A stretch of 64,000 nt of DNA from Emcibacter sp. (GTDB lineage Bacteria > Pseudomonadota > Alphaproteobacteria > Sphingomonadales > Emcibacteraceae), in NCBI RefSeq assembly GCF_963675455.1, contig NZ_OY776217.1, positions 1,970,001 through 2,034,000 of the forward strand. The letters run 5' to 3'. A model generated the notes under the pieces. The model did no database searches. It was given only the letters and a program-made list of their open reading frames with translations, and had not been told where the DNA came from. Positions 17,298-25,900 of the stretch are shown piece by piece. Position 1 is the stretch's first letter. Each line of letters opens with the position of its first letter. The translations under genes were made by a program, and so were the position numbers.

Positions 17298-18630
17298 TGT
17301 CCAGATCCTCAAAGAAACGTGTATCGATATTGGCGCTTTTAAAGCGTTTGTCGGCCATGATCCGGGCATGCAGCGGTGCCGTTGTGACCACGCCCTCTAT
17401 GGAAAGGGTGGAAAGTGCCTGTGCTGTGCGGGCAACGGCTTCTTCCCGGCTCGGGGCATGGACAATCAACTTGCCCATCAGCGAGTCGTAGTTCGGGGGC
17501 ACCACGCCGCCGGACTGTATGTGGCTATCCACCCGGATTCCGGCTCCGGCGGGCCAGGCGGCTTTTGTCACCTTGCCTGGTGACGGGCGGAAATCCGCGT
17601 CCGGGTCCTCTGCGTTGATCCGGACCTCAATGGCGTGACCATCAAACTCGATATTTTCCTGCAGCAGGACGAATGGCGCATCGGCGGCAATCAGAATCTG
17701 CTGTTCGATCAGGTCGAGACCGGTTATTTTTTCAGTCACCGGGTGTTCAACCTGGATACGGGCATTCATTTCCAGGAAATAGAAATCATAGGTCTCCGCA
17801 TCCACAAGGAATTCGACGGTGCCGGCCCCCTGATACTTCAGGTGTCTGGTGAGTTTCACGGCAGCCTGTTCAATGGCGGCTCTTTTGTCGTCCGGAATAT
17901 TGGGGGCAGGGGCTTCCTCTACCAGTTTCTGGAAACGCCGCTGGATCGAACAGTCCCGGGTGCCCAGATGCACAGCCTTGCCGTTTGAACCCAGAACCTG
18001 GACTTCCACATGGCGGCCACGCCCGATGTAACGTTCCACATAAATCCTGGGGTCGCCAAAGGCAGCTTCCGCCTCGGCCATGGCCATGTCAATCTGACTG
18101 GCCAGCTGGGACGGATCATCGACCCGTTTCATGCCACGCCCGCCGCCGCCGGAGACGGCCTTGATCAGCAAGGGATAACCTGTTTCCTTTGCCACTTCTG
18201 CGGCTTCCTTGGCAGTCTCCGCCTCGCCGCCGGGAACCACGGGCAGACCGGCATCAATGGCCACACTACGGGCCTTGAGCTTGTCGCCCATGGCGTCGAG
18301 ATGTTCGGGCAGGGGGCCGACAAATTTCATGCCACTGTCAATGATCTTGCGGGCGAAGGTGGCGTTTTCAGACAAAAAACCATAGCCCGGATGAACCGCA
18401 TCGGCGCCGCTGCTGCGGGCCGCTTCCACAACCTTGTCAACAGCCAGGTAGGACTGGGCCGAGGGGGCGGGGCCAAGCAGGACGACTTCATCCGCCTCCT
18501 GGGCGGGCAGTGACGTGAGGTCAGCTTCGGATACGCCAAGAACAGTGTTTATCCCCAGACGGCGTGCCGTCCGGATGATCCTGAGAGCGATTTCCCCCCT
18601 GTTGGCGATGAAAAGCTTCTGAATGGTCAT
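17290..18630 (-). CDS. Biotin carboxylase subunit
   Basis: A 446-residue AccC-type protein: N-terminal 'IANRGEIALRIIRTA' fold, ATP-grasp glycine loop at residues 160-167 (SGGGGRGM), and the biotin carboxylase signature 'EMNARIQVEHPVTE'. It uses ATP and bicarbonate to carboxylate biotin on the carrier protein encoded next to it. Standard AccC genes pair with accB for fatty-acid synthesis. Here the operon instead carries a pyruvate-type carboxyltransferase and a Tm-1-like protein, so this is likely a dedicated catabolic or anaplerotic copy. The start overlaps the carrier gene's stop by 4 bp (18627-18630). Confidence 0.93.
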   Translation of the reverse strand: MTIQKLFIANRGEIALRIIRTARRLGINTVLGVSEADLTSLPAQEADEVVLLGPAPSAQSYLAVDKVVEAARSSGADAVHPGYGFLSENATFARKIIDSGMKFVGPLPEHLDAMGDKLKARSVAIDAGLPVVPGGEAETAKEAAEVAKETGYPLLIKAVSGGGGRGMKRVDDPSQLASQIDMAMAEAEAAFGDPRIYVERYIGRGRHVEVQVLGSNGKAVHLGTRDCSIQRRFQKLVEEAPAPNIPDDKRAAIEQAAVKLTRHLKYQGAGTVEFLVDAETYDFYFLEMNARIQVEHPVTEKITGLDLIEQQILIAADAPFVLLQENIEFDGHAIEVRINAEDPDADFRPSPGKVTKAAWPAGAGIRVDSHIQSGGVVPPNYDSLMGKLIVHAPSREEAVARTAQALSTLSIEGVVTTAPLHARIMADKRFKSANIDTRFFEDLDNG

Positions 18631-19085
18631 GAAGTCCTTACCTTCATCAAGACAGCTTCGGCGTCTACCGCGTCTGCATTTTCAGGGATAATCTCGACAA
18701 CCTCGCCGGTCACACCGGCATGGACGGGGTTCATGAGTTTCATGGTTTCAATGATCGCGACTACCGTATCAGGTTCCACTGTGCTGCCGACTTCCACAAA
18801 CGGCGCAGCGCCTGGTTGCGGGGCGCGGTAAAAGGTGCCGGGAAGCGGCGACTGAACCAGCGAGATCCCTTCTTCGGTTTCCATTGGCGCGGCGGTTTCC
18901 AGGACTTTTTCTGCGGCGACGGGATCGTTTTTGCCGCTCCATTCCTGTGTCCAGCCGGTCCCGGACCGGGCCACACGAAGGCGATAGCGGGCGGTTTCGA
19001 TATCCAGTACTTCAAAATGGGATTTTTCAAGGATGGTGATGATTTCCTCAACGTCCTCGGAAGTCAGGGGCAGGTCGGTACTCAT
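18627..19085 (-). CDS. Biotin carboxyl carrier protein (AccB-like)
   Basis: A 152-residue carrier. The C-terminal biotinyl domain has 'ETMKLMN', with K116 as the lysine that carries biotin, preceded by 'SPLPGTFYRAPQPGAAPFVEVG' as in AccB. The second motif residue is Thr rather than the usual Ala (AMKM-type), a tolerated variant. The N-terminal ~70 residues form an AccB-like dimerisation/linker part. Both its ends overlap neighbours by 4 bp (ATGA-type), so it is made with the biotin carboxylase and the Tm-1-like protein at coupled levels. Confidence 0.9.
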   Translation of the reverse strand: MSTDLPLTSEDVEEIITILEKSHFEVLDIETARYRLRVARSGTGWTQEWSGKNDPVAAEKVLETAAPMETEEGISLVQSPLPGTFYRAPQPGAAPFVEVGSTVEPDTVVAIIETMKLMNPVHAGVTGEVVEIIPENADAVDAEAVLMKVRTS

Positions 19086-20302
19086 TTGCTCTGCTCCATC
19101 ATTTTACGGGCGGTGGCGATGATATGATCCGAGAAGGCCTCGTCATTGAAGTGGGCCTCCACCGTCTCCACCGGGATATTTTCCGGCATGACGTCTTTGA
19201 TATAGTCGGCGAAGGGTCCGGGCATGCTGGGGTCATAGAGATGACCTTCAGTGCTGTCGTGACTGGACAAACCGTGCAGCGGCACGGCAACACGGACAGG
19301 TCCTTTTGCCTCGCCCGCCAGGGCGGCAAGATGATCGGCAATCTGCTTGAGATCCTCCAGGTTGGTCCGCACTGCCGTCATCGCCGCATTATGGGCATGA
19401 TAGCTTTTCTTGCCGGGGTATTTTTCCCTGGCCTCTTCAATGGGGCCGCCAATGATAAAGTCCGCATTACCCGGTGCGAAGATAGTCGGGATACCCCGCG
19501 ATATCCCCGCCTTGCCCCGGTCCGGTCCGGCATTGGCCAGGCCGTCGAATAGATAATCCACCATTTCCGTCACGGACAGGTCCAGAACCATGGCCACATC
19601 CCGTTCGGCTGCAATGGAATCCAGCGTCGGCCCGCCGGCGCCTGAGGAATGGAAGATCATCACTTCGCAACCGTCCTCCTCCAGGGCGGCCCGGATGCGC
19701 TTGACGGCCGGTTCTGTTGTCCCGAGGGTGGTGATCAGCACCAGGGGCTTGTCGCTTGCGCTCTGGGGCTTGTAGCCTTTGGCCATACCGGCGACGGCGA
19801 GGGCGGCATTGCGGTAAACTTCACGGCTGATACTGTTGAGGCCGGAAATGTCAGTGACCGAATTCATCATGATGATGTCTTTTACGCCCACATAGGGGGC
19901 GGTATAACCAGACGCGATGGTCGAAACCATCAGTTTCGGCAGGCCGTAGGGGAAGCTGCGCATGATGTTGGTGGACAGGCTGGTGCCCATGGAGCCGCCA
20001 ATAGACAATATGCCGGACAGATGTTCCTTCTCATCGGCGGCATGGGCCATTTTCAGCGACCCCTCGATCATCACGTCCTGGATCTTGCCTTCATGGCCAA
20101 TGGCCCGCACCTCTTCGATGGTCATGCCCGCAGCTTCGGCAATCTCTTCCGGAGATATCTCCGCGCCACCGACGGTCCTGCGCACACTTGGATCCAGATG
20201 CACGACGTCACACCCGGATTCCTCAAGAACCTGCCGCGCATAACGGGCTTCCTGTTCCTTGGTATCCTGGGGGATAATCAGCATTACACGAGGTTTACTC
20301 AT
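19082..20302 (-). CDS. Tm-1-like ATP-binding domain protein (UPF0261)
   Basis: A 406-residue member of the UPF0261/Tm-1 family. It has N-terminal 'VMLIIPQDTKEQEARYA', a 'GSMGTSLST' loop, 'VGVKDIIMMNSVTDISGLN', and a C-terminal ATP-binding-type half with 'ITTLGTTEPAVK', 'FHSSGAGG' and 'FAPGNADFIIGG'. The plant Tm-1 protein binds ATP and blocks tobamovirus replication; the bacterial members have no settled function. It is the first gene of the carboxylase operon and is divergent from the IclR regulator. Coupling to a biotin-dependent carboxylase suggests an ATP-dependent activation or ligation step of the same metabolite; this is inference. Confidence 0.85.
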   Translation of the reverse strand: MSKPRVMLIIPQDTKEQEARYARQVLEESGCDVVHLDPSVRRTVGGAEISPEEIAEAAGMTIEEVRAIGHEGKIQDVMIEGSLKMAHAADEKEHLSGILSIGGSMGTSLSTNIMRSFPYGLPKLMVSTIASGYTAPYVGVKDIIMMNSVTDISGLNSISREVYRNAALAVAGMAKGYKPQSASDKPLVLITTLGTTEPAVKRIRAALEEDGCEVMIFHSSGAGGPTLDSIAAERDVAMVLDLSVTEMVDYLFDGLANAGPDRGKAGISRGIPTIFAPGNADFIIGGPIEEAREKYPGKKSYHAHNAAMTAVRTNLEDLKQIADHLAALAGEAKGPVRVAVPLHGLSSHDSTEGHLYDPSMPGPFADYIKDVMPENIPVETVEAHFNDEAFSDHIIATARKMMEQSK

Positions 20303-20337
20303 GACTTACTCCCAATATTTCGGTTTTCCCTATATAT

Positions 20338-20352
20338 GTTAGTAAGACTAAC
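20338..20352. promoter_or_regulatory. Perfect inverted repeat, likely operator or promoter element
   Basis: GTTAGT-aag-ACTAAC is a perfect 6-bp inverted repeat with a 3-bp centre, located 36 bp upstream of the Tm-1-like start and on the far side of the intergenic spacer from the IclR gene. Position relative to the divergent genes suits a regulator binding site controlling the carboxylase operon. Confidence 0.5.
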
Positions 20353-20403
20353 TGATTTTCACGCCGCGCCACAAGCTTGCCAAAGACGATTTTTAACGTT
20401 ATA

Positions 20404-20418
20404 TTTCACCTGGTGAAA
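20404..20418. promoter_or_regulatory. Perfect 15-bp palindrome, likely IclR operator
   Basis: TTTCACCTGGTGAAA reads identically on both strands except for the central base. It lies 30 bp before the IclR start codon, in the divergent spacer. IclR-family dimers typically bind such palindromes of about 15 bp next to their own gene and the divergent target operon. This is the strongest operator candidate in the window. Confidence 0.6.
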
Positions 20419-20448
20419 CTTAATTAGTGTGTTTTTCGGGACTCGCCC

Positions 20449-21249
20449 ATGCTCAACCAGAAAGTGAAAACGGTACGCGCCCTCGAACGCGGTCTGGACG
20501 TGTTGATGGAGGTGCAAAGCAACAGCGGCACCACCCTGCACGAACTTCACCAGCGACTCAACCTGCCCAAACCGACTTTGCTGCGCATGCTGGTCACCCT
20601 GTCCAAAAGCGGGCTTGTCTGGCAGCGCATCGCCGATGGCACCTATCATCCCAGCGCCATTACCCTGGCCCGGCGGGACCATGACCTGACCGCCCAGATC
20701 GCGGAAATTGCCTCTCCCCATATGGAGGGCCTGTCCCGGCAGGTGAACCTGCCGTCGGCACTGGCTGTGCCCCGCTTTGACCATATGATGATAGTCGAGA
20801 CCAACAGCCCGCTGGTGAGACTGGATTCAGCCACGCTCGGTCCGGTGGGGCTCAAGCTCAGCTATATCCATACGGCGACGGGCCGCGCTTATCTGGCTCT
20901 CTGTGATGCTGACGAAAGGGATGCCATCATTGACCGGATCAGGCCGGCGACGGCCACCGATGACGAGGAGAAATCGCTCCGCCAGATTCTGGATGACGTC
21001 TGCCGACGCGGTTATTCCCTGCGCGATCCGGCCCATTGCTGGTTCGACCGCAACAAGCAGACGGTGTTGCGTGACGGGCGCCGGTCCATGGCGGTGGCGG
21101 TGCGCATGCACGGTAAGCCGGTGGCGTCGCTCAATATCACCTGTCCGTCCAGTCACGACCAGTTGGACGAGGTTGTGGTTCCTCATTTCGATGTGATCCG
21201 CCAGACGGCGGACCACATCGGCAGGGCGCTTGAGGATATTCACCGGTGA
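20449..21249 (+). CDS. IclR-family transcriptional regulator
   Basis: A 266-residue regulator with an N-terminal winged helix ('TVRALERGLDVLMEVQ...LHELHQRLNLPKPTLLRMLVTL', residues about 6-52) and a C-terminal effector domain with 'CWFDRNKQTVLRDGRRSMAVAVRM' as in the IclR ligand-binding fold. Such proteins sense small organic acids or aromatics and repress or activate divergent catabolic operons. It is transcribed away from the five-gene carboxylase operon, across a spacer with two perfect inverted repeats, so that operon is the natural target. Confidence 0.93.
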   Translation: MLNQKVKTVRALERGLDVLMEVQSNSGTTLHELHQRLNLPKPTLLRMLVTLSKSGLVWQRIADGTYHPSAITLARRDHDLTAQIAEIASPHMEGLSRQVNLPSALAVPRFDHMMIVETNSPLVRLDSATLGPVGLKLSYIHTATGRAYLALCDADERDAIIDRIRPATATDDEEKSLRQILDDVCRRGYSLRDPAHCWFDRNKQTVLRDGRRSMAVAVRMHGKPVASLNITCPSSHDQLDEVVVPHFDVIRQTADHIGRALEDIHR

Positions 21250-21329
21250 GGATATTCACGGATAGGGCTGTCAATAAAGTGGAAAATACACCGATCCGGG
21301 ACACGGGTCAGCCACTATGTGGGTCGGTT

Positions 21330-21734
21330 TTATGAGCCGCTGGAATCCTGATACTGAAGCAACAATGACTGCATGGTCAGCAAATGTTCCAGTGCCTGAT
21401 CACCGAAACGGGCCTCTTTCATCTGTTCCAGCTCCTGATCTGTGTCATCCCCGAAGGCAAGTTGTTCCTCGATCAGTTCCTGGATTTCTTTTTCAATGGC
21501 TTCCTGTTTTTTGGCAGGCAGGGCCGCAAGGGACTCTTCGGTCAGGCCGTTATCCTTCAGATACTGGGCCCGGATTCTTTCTACCGGGTTCATCTTTGAC
21601 CATTTCAGGAATTCGGCCACCAGATTGTCAAAGGCGTCCTCGCTCTTTTTGGCATGTAAAGCGACCTCTTGCCCGTTGCGGGTGGTTGGAGTTGCCGAAG
21701 TGGCGCCCACGGCTGATGCTGTTGCCTCAATCAT
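21330..21734 (-). CDS. Conserved-looking hypothetical protein, helical, acidic
   Basis: A 134-residue soluble protein without signal peptide. The centre ('NPVERIRAQYLKDNGLTEESLAALPAKKQEAIEKEIQEL') is strongly helical and looks like a short family domain seen in alphaproteobacteria, but I cannot name it. The C-terminal part is Glu/Gln rich ('DQELEQMKEARF'). It stands alone between two plus-strand genes. Codon pattern and length support a real gene; function unknown. Confidence 0.65.
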   Translation of the reverse strand: MIEATASAVGATSATPTTRNGQEVALHAKKSEDAFDNLVAEFLKWSKMNPVERIRAQYLKDNGLTEESLAALPAKKQEAIEKEIQELIEEQLAFGDDTDQELEQMKEARFGDQALEHLLTMQSLLLQYQDSSGS

Positions 21735-21961
21735 ATTTTGTCCCCTGGATATCGCGTGTACTGTTGAGTTTCAGGCAAGCAAAAATTGTGCCATCCGGGA
21801 AAGCCACGGAAACAGGGACATTGCCACTGCGGGGTAGGGAGTTGGCGGGGAGTATTTTGCCCAAGGGGTCCGGGTCCGGGCAGAAATTTCCCGGTTTGTG
21901 TTTTTCAAGTAGATTATTTTTACTGGCTGGCTGGTGTGGGGACGGGTAGGCTCAAACGGCG

Positions 21962-22555
21962 ATGATCGAAACAGACTTTGAAAAATTACTGGACGAAGTC
22001 CGGGCCTGTACCCTTTGTGCGGATTTCCTGCCGCTGGGACCGCGTCCGGTGTTTCAGATGGCGCCGGGGTCAAGAATCCTGATTGCCGGGCAGGCGCCGG
22101 GTAAAAAGGTGCATGAAACCGGCATTCCCTTCAATGATCCGAGCGGCGAGAGGTTGCGCGACTGGATGGGCGTGAGCCGGACTGAGTTCTACAATCCCGA
22201 TCTGATGGCGATCCTGCCCATGGGCTTTTGCTATCCCGGCACCGGGAAAGGGGGCGATCTGCCGCCGCGCCCGGAATGTGCGGAGGCCTGGCGGACGCGG
22301 TTGCTGGGCGAACTGAAGGACATCCGCCTGACCCTGGTGATCGGGCAATATGCGCAAGGATGGCACCTGAAAGGCCGGCAGGACAGGACCCTGACGGACA
22401 CGGTGCAGAACTGGCGGGTGTTTGCGGGCGAGGACATCATTCCCCTGCCGCACCCCAGTCCCCGCAATATAAGATGGCTGAAGCAGAACACCTGGTTTGA
22501 GGCCGAGGTCCTGCCGGTGGTGAAGGAGCGGGTGCAATCGATATTGCGATCATGA
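21962..22555 (+). CDS. Uracil-DNA glycosylase superfamily protein
   Basis: A 197-residue protein of the UDG fold. Motif A is 'GQAPGKKVHETGIPFNDPSG' (near residues 41-60) and the C-terminal motif is 'HPSPRN', which positions the catalytic loop in this superfamily. N-terminal Cys pair 'CTLC' resembles iron-sulfur family 4/5 proteins, but the full four-cysteine set is not obvious. It would excise uracil or another damaged base from DNA, or may be a diverged member with unknown substrate. A shattered copy of this gene appears to survive at 28.9-29.0 kb. The DUF4440 gene follows 9 bp later and is probably co-transcribed. Confidence 0.85.
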   Translation: MIETDFEKLLDEVRACTLCADFLPLGPRPVFQMAPGSRILIAGQAPGKKVHETGIPFNDPSGERLRDWMGVSRTEFYNPDLMAILPMGFCYPGTGKGGDLPPRPECAEAWRTRLLGELKDIRLTLVIGQYAQGWHLKGRQDRTLTDTVQNWRVFAGEDIIPLPHPSPRNIRWLKQNTWFEAEVLPVVKERVQSILRS

Positions 22556-22564
22556 GAGGTAAAA

Positions 22565-22960
22565 ATGAACGATACAAATTTGGTGGAAATTTTGGTGGCG
22601 CTGGAACAGCGGCTGCTTGAGGTGGGGGCGGTGGCCTGCGCCGACACCTTTACAGAGCTTCTCCATGATGATTTTATGGAAATCGGCAAATCGGGTCGCC
22701 GTTTTGTCAAAAGCGATTTCCCCGAACCCCTGACCGGGCCGGCGCCCGAGGTGACCCTGTGCAATCCGGAACTGAAAATAATTGCCGGCGGGCTGGCCCT
22801 GTTAATCTATCAGACTTCTGTCCTGGACCCGGAAAAGGTTACCGTCAGCCGGGCACAGCGGAGCTCCCTGTGGCAACTGACCGACGGCCGCTGGCAAATC
22901 GTCTTCCACCAGGGCACGCCTCTGGGGGAGGCGAAAGACGCTCCCGGTCGATCAGGTTAG
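22565..22960 (+). CDS. DUF4440 / NTF2-like protein
   Basis: A 131-residue protein with the cone-shaped NTF2-like pattern: N-terminal helix 'ILVALEQRLLEVGAVACADTFTELLHDDFMEIG', a central beta sheet and 'RSSLWQLTDGRWQIVFHQGTPL' at the end, as in DUF4440 proteins. Members bind small molecules or act as small enzymes or accessory subunits; function here is unknown. It follows the glycosylase gene by 9 bp, and its stop overlaps the stop of the converging RTX gene by 4 bp. Confidence 0.8.
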   Translation: MNDTNLVEILVALEQRLLEVGAVACADTFTELLHDDFMEIGKSGRRFVKSDFPEPLTGPAPEVTLCNPELKIIAGGLALLIYQTSVLDPEKVTVSRAQRSSLWQLTDGRWQIVFHQGTPLGEAKDAPGRSG

Positions 22961-25900
22961 CTGATCGTCTGGCTAATATCCGCATCCACCAGCAGGGTGG
23001 CCAGGCCGGAGGTATAGACATTGTAGGTTTCCCCGTCGATGAGTTGGTCTGCCTCCTGCACCCAGCCCTGACCGGTTGACATTACGTTGTCATCAGTGTC
23101 TCCCAGAACCATCAACTTGTCCGTATCGGACAGGTCAAGCAGGTCTGCAGAACTCAAGGAAAGGTTATTGTCTCCTGTGCCGGTGAGGTCAATTTCTTCA
23201 ATGCCGGAGATAAGGTCACCCGTTGCGGAAGAAAGATCCAGATTTAGATTGGAACCATCGAGAATTATAGTGTCCGTTCCTTCACCGCCGGAGAGCAAAA
23301 CAAAGTCCAGGTTGCCGATCGTGAGGGTGTCATTGCCGCCTTCCCCGACAAGTTTATCTGCTCCATCACCGCCCGAAAGCGTATCATTTCCCGAGCCGCC
23401 ATATATTTCATCGTCACCGTCATCACCGGACAGTATGTCCTCGCCGCTGCCACCGGTGAGAAGATCATTCCCTTCTCCCCCAAAAACGATTCCGGTGACG
23501 GATCCGTTCGATCCATCATAAAGGTCGTCATCGTTACCAAGCTCAACATTACCATCAATCAGGCCATTATTGGTGACTTCGTCTTCCCCTTCGTGCAGTA
23601 TGATGTCACCGGTAATTGTCCCCGAGTTGGTAACTGTATCGTAAAATCCTCCGCCATCCGCGTCACCGATGTTTCCAATTATCGTCCCGGTATTGATGAC
23701 TGTCAGATTATGAAAATCATTCAGCACAATGGCATTCTCGTTAATGCCTTCAATAAGTCCATGGTTTATGACGGTGGCAGATGCATTAGCTATCACGACG
23801 GGATATGATCCGGTAATGACGCCGGTTTCGAGATTGGTGATCGTGCCGCCACCTTCAATCATTACAATTCCAAGGCCTCCTGAAAGTGTGCCGCCATTAA
23901 TGACGTCGGTTGTGCTACGTGTATAGACTGCACTTCCGAAAGTGCCTCCCTCTATAATCGAGCCTTCCATATTTCTGACAATTATAGTTCCCGAGGCTTC
24001 ATCGCTTACAAATATTGCTGTCGGAGAATCTCTATATTTGGACTCGGGTGCCGTATCCAGCGTAGAGAGAGAGCCACCATCATTGGTAAACTCAACGTTG
24101 TTTCCGGCAATTTCGACAGCGGGGCGCGCGACAATATCATTTGTATTGACCACTGTGATGTCATTGCCGTCAAGGAAGAGGGTATACGAATCCGGTGCAA
24201 GTTCAGTATCGGAAAATTCAATGATTTCTATGTCATAGATAGTGTCGGTACCGTTATTTCCATCCAGGGTGTTATTGTCGGTAATGGTGATTGTGCCGTC
24301 TGGATCCATGGAGATGGAGTAGTCGTCTGATTGGCCGCTGTAGATGAGACGGTCGTAACCCCATCCGCCGAGGATAACGTCATCTCCTTCACCGCCAATG
24401 AGGATGTCGTTGTAACGTCCACCGTCCAGCGTGTCGTTACCAGTTCCTCCCAGTAGGGTATCATTCCCCCACGTACCGCCATGGAGAAGATCGTCACCAG
24501 TGCCGCCTTCTATATGGTCGTCGCCTTGATGGCCGTCCAGGGTGTCGTTGCCGTCGTTGCCGTAAATGGTATCAGGTCCTTCGAGACCATTCAGTTCATC
24601 ATTCCCGTTTCCGCCCGTGAGCGTAAAACCAGGCGCAACTCGGGGATCGACAAAAATGTTTGCCAGAGCGTTATAAGCTTCTTCTGTGTCTGCAATTTCG
24701 ACCATCCCTCCATCATATATGCCGGAGATCCCTGTCAGGCCCAGGGTTTCGATCAAAGCTACGTCATCAATAACGAGCGTGGCATTTCCGGAAATGTAGA
24801 TATGTCCAACACTCGTCACTACACTGGCAATCTGGCTCAGGTAAACTTCGACTTCAACTTCGGTTTCCTTGATTTCGATATCAATACTATCGGCATTCTC
24901 GGACTGAATGCGCGAAACGCCCTCCAGATCAGAATTATCGCTGATTTTCAACAACAAATTGCTATAGGCATTAACTGTATCAATTCCGGAAATTGACGTC
25001 CTGCTCAGGTCTATACTAATCGAGGATCCCTCGTCGTAGGGAGCGACATTTAATATAGAATTACCGTCTCCAAGAATGTTACCGAGACTGAAAAATTGTG
25101 AACTGGTCAAAGTAACTTCTGAATTGACAATGAGTTGGTTTACATTAGTGAGAGTTACCTCAGTCAGGTCCACGGTGCCATAGACGAAGAGCCTATTGTT
25201 CCCGGTGCCGCCATCAATGGTTTCCTCGGCTTTCGATTCACTTACGGTCCGGCCATTCAGGTCTGACAGACTGATTAGACTGGATAGATCGACGCCGGAG
25301 CCGGCTGGATTGGTTATGTCAGCAGAGGTATACTGGCTGGCGGAAGTGGTGCCGACGAGTACAATGATATCGTCCCCATCGCCGCCATTGATACTATCCG
25401 CTCCGGTACCGCCGCGGATCAGGTCATTGCCGTCGCCGCCAGTGAGGATGTCGTTCCCTCCCAGTCCCTTGAGTGTGTCGTCACCTGCCATGCCAATTAA
25501 CGTGTCGCTTCCCTCACTGCCCACCAGGACAAGGGGGGCGACCTCGGTTTCACCAGTGTCAATCTGGCGGAGGGCTTCCACAACCTCCTGGGAGTTGCCG
25601 GCGTCAATAACGCCTTCGCCGGAAATCTCCGCCAAGCCAAGCGCTGTGAGCACACCAGTCTCAGTAATGGCCAGGGTAATGTCGGGGCCAAGGTCAATGG
25701 CGTCGAGCGTTTCGAACACGTCGCCAACAGAATGTAGATCTATATTCTGCGGCAACCCGTTTCCGGAGACCTCAAGGGAAATGTGGCTTCCTGAACCGGC
25801 ACTAACGGTATTCACTCCCTCAAGATCGTCTAGATCACTCACTACGATTATAAGGTTGCCGTCGATATTCAGATTGCCGATGTCGCTGATATCAATCAGC

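Noticed and set aside
15744..17342. Plus-strand open frame of 532 codons
   Set aside because: It is antisense to the carboxyltransferase gene with its full motif set; no SD and no recognisable fold.
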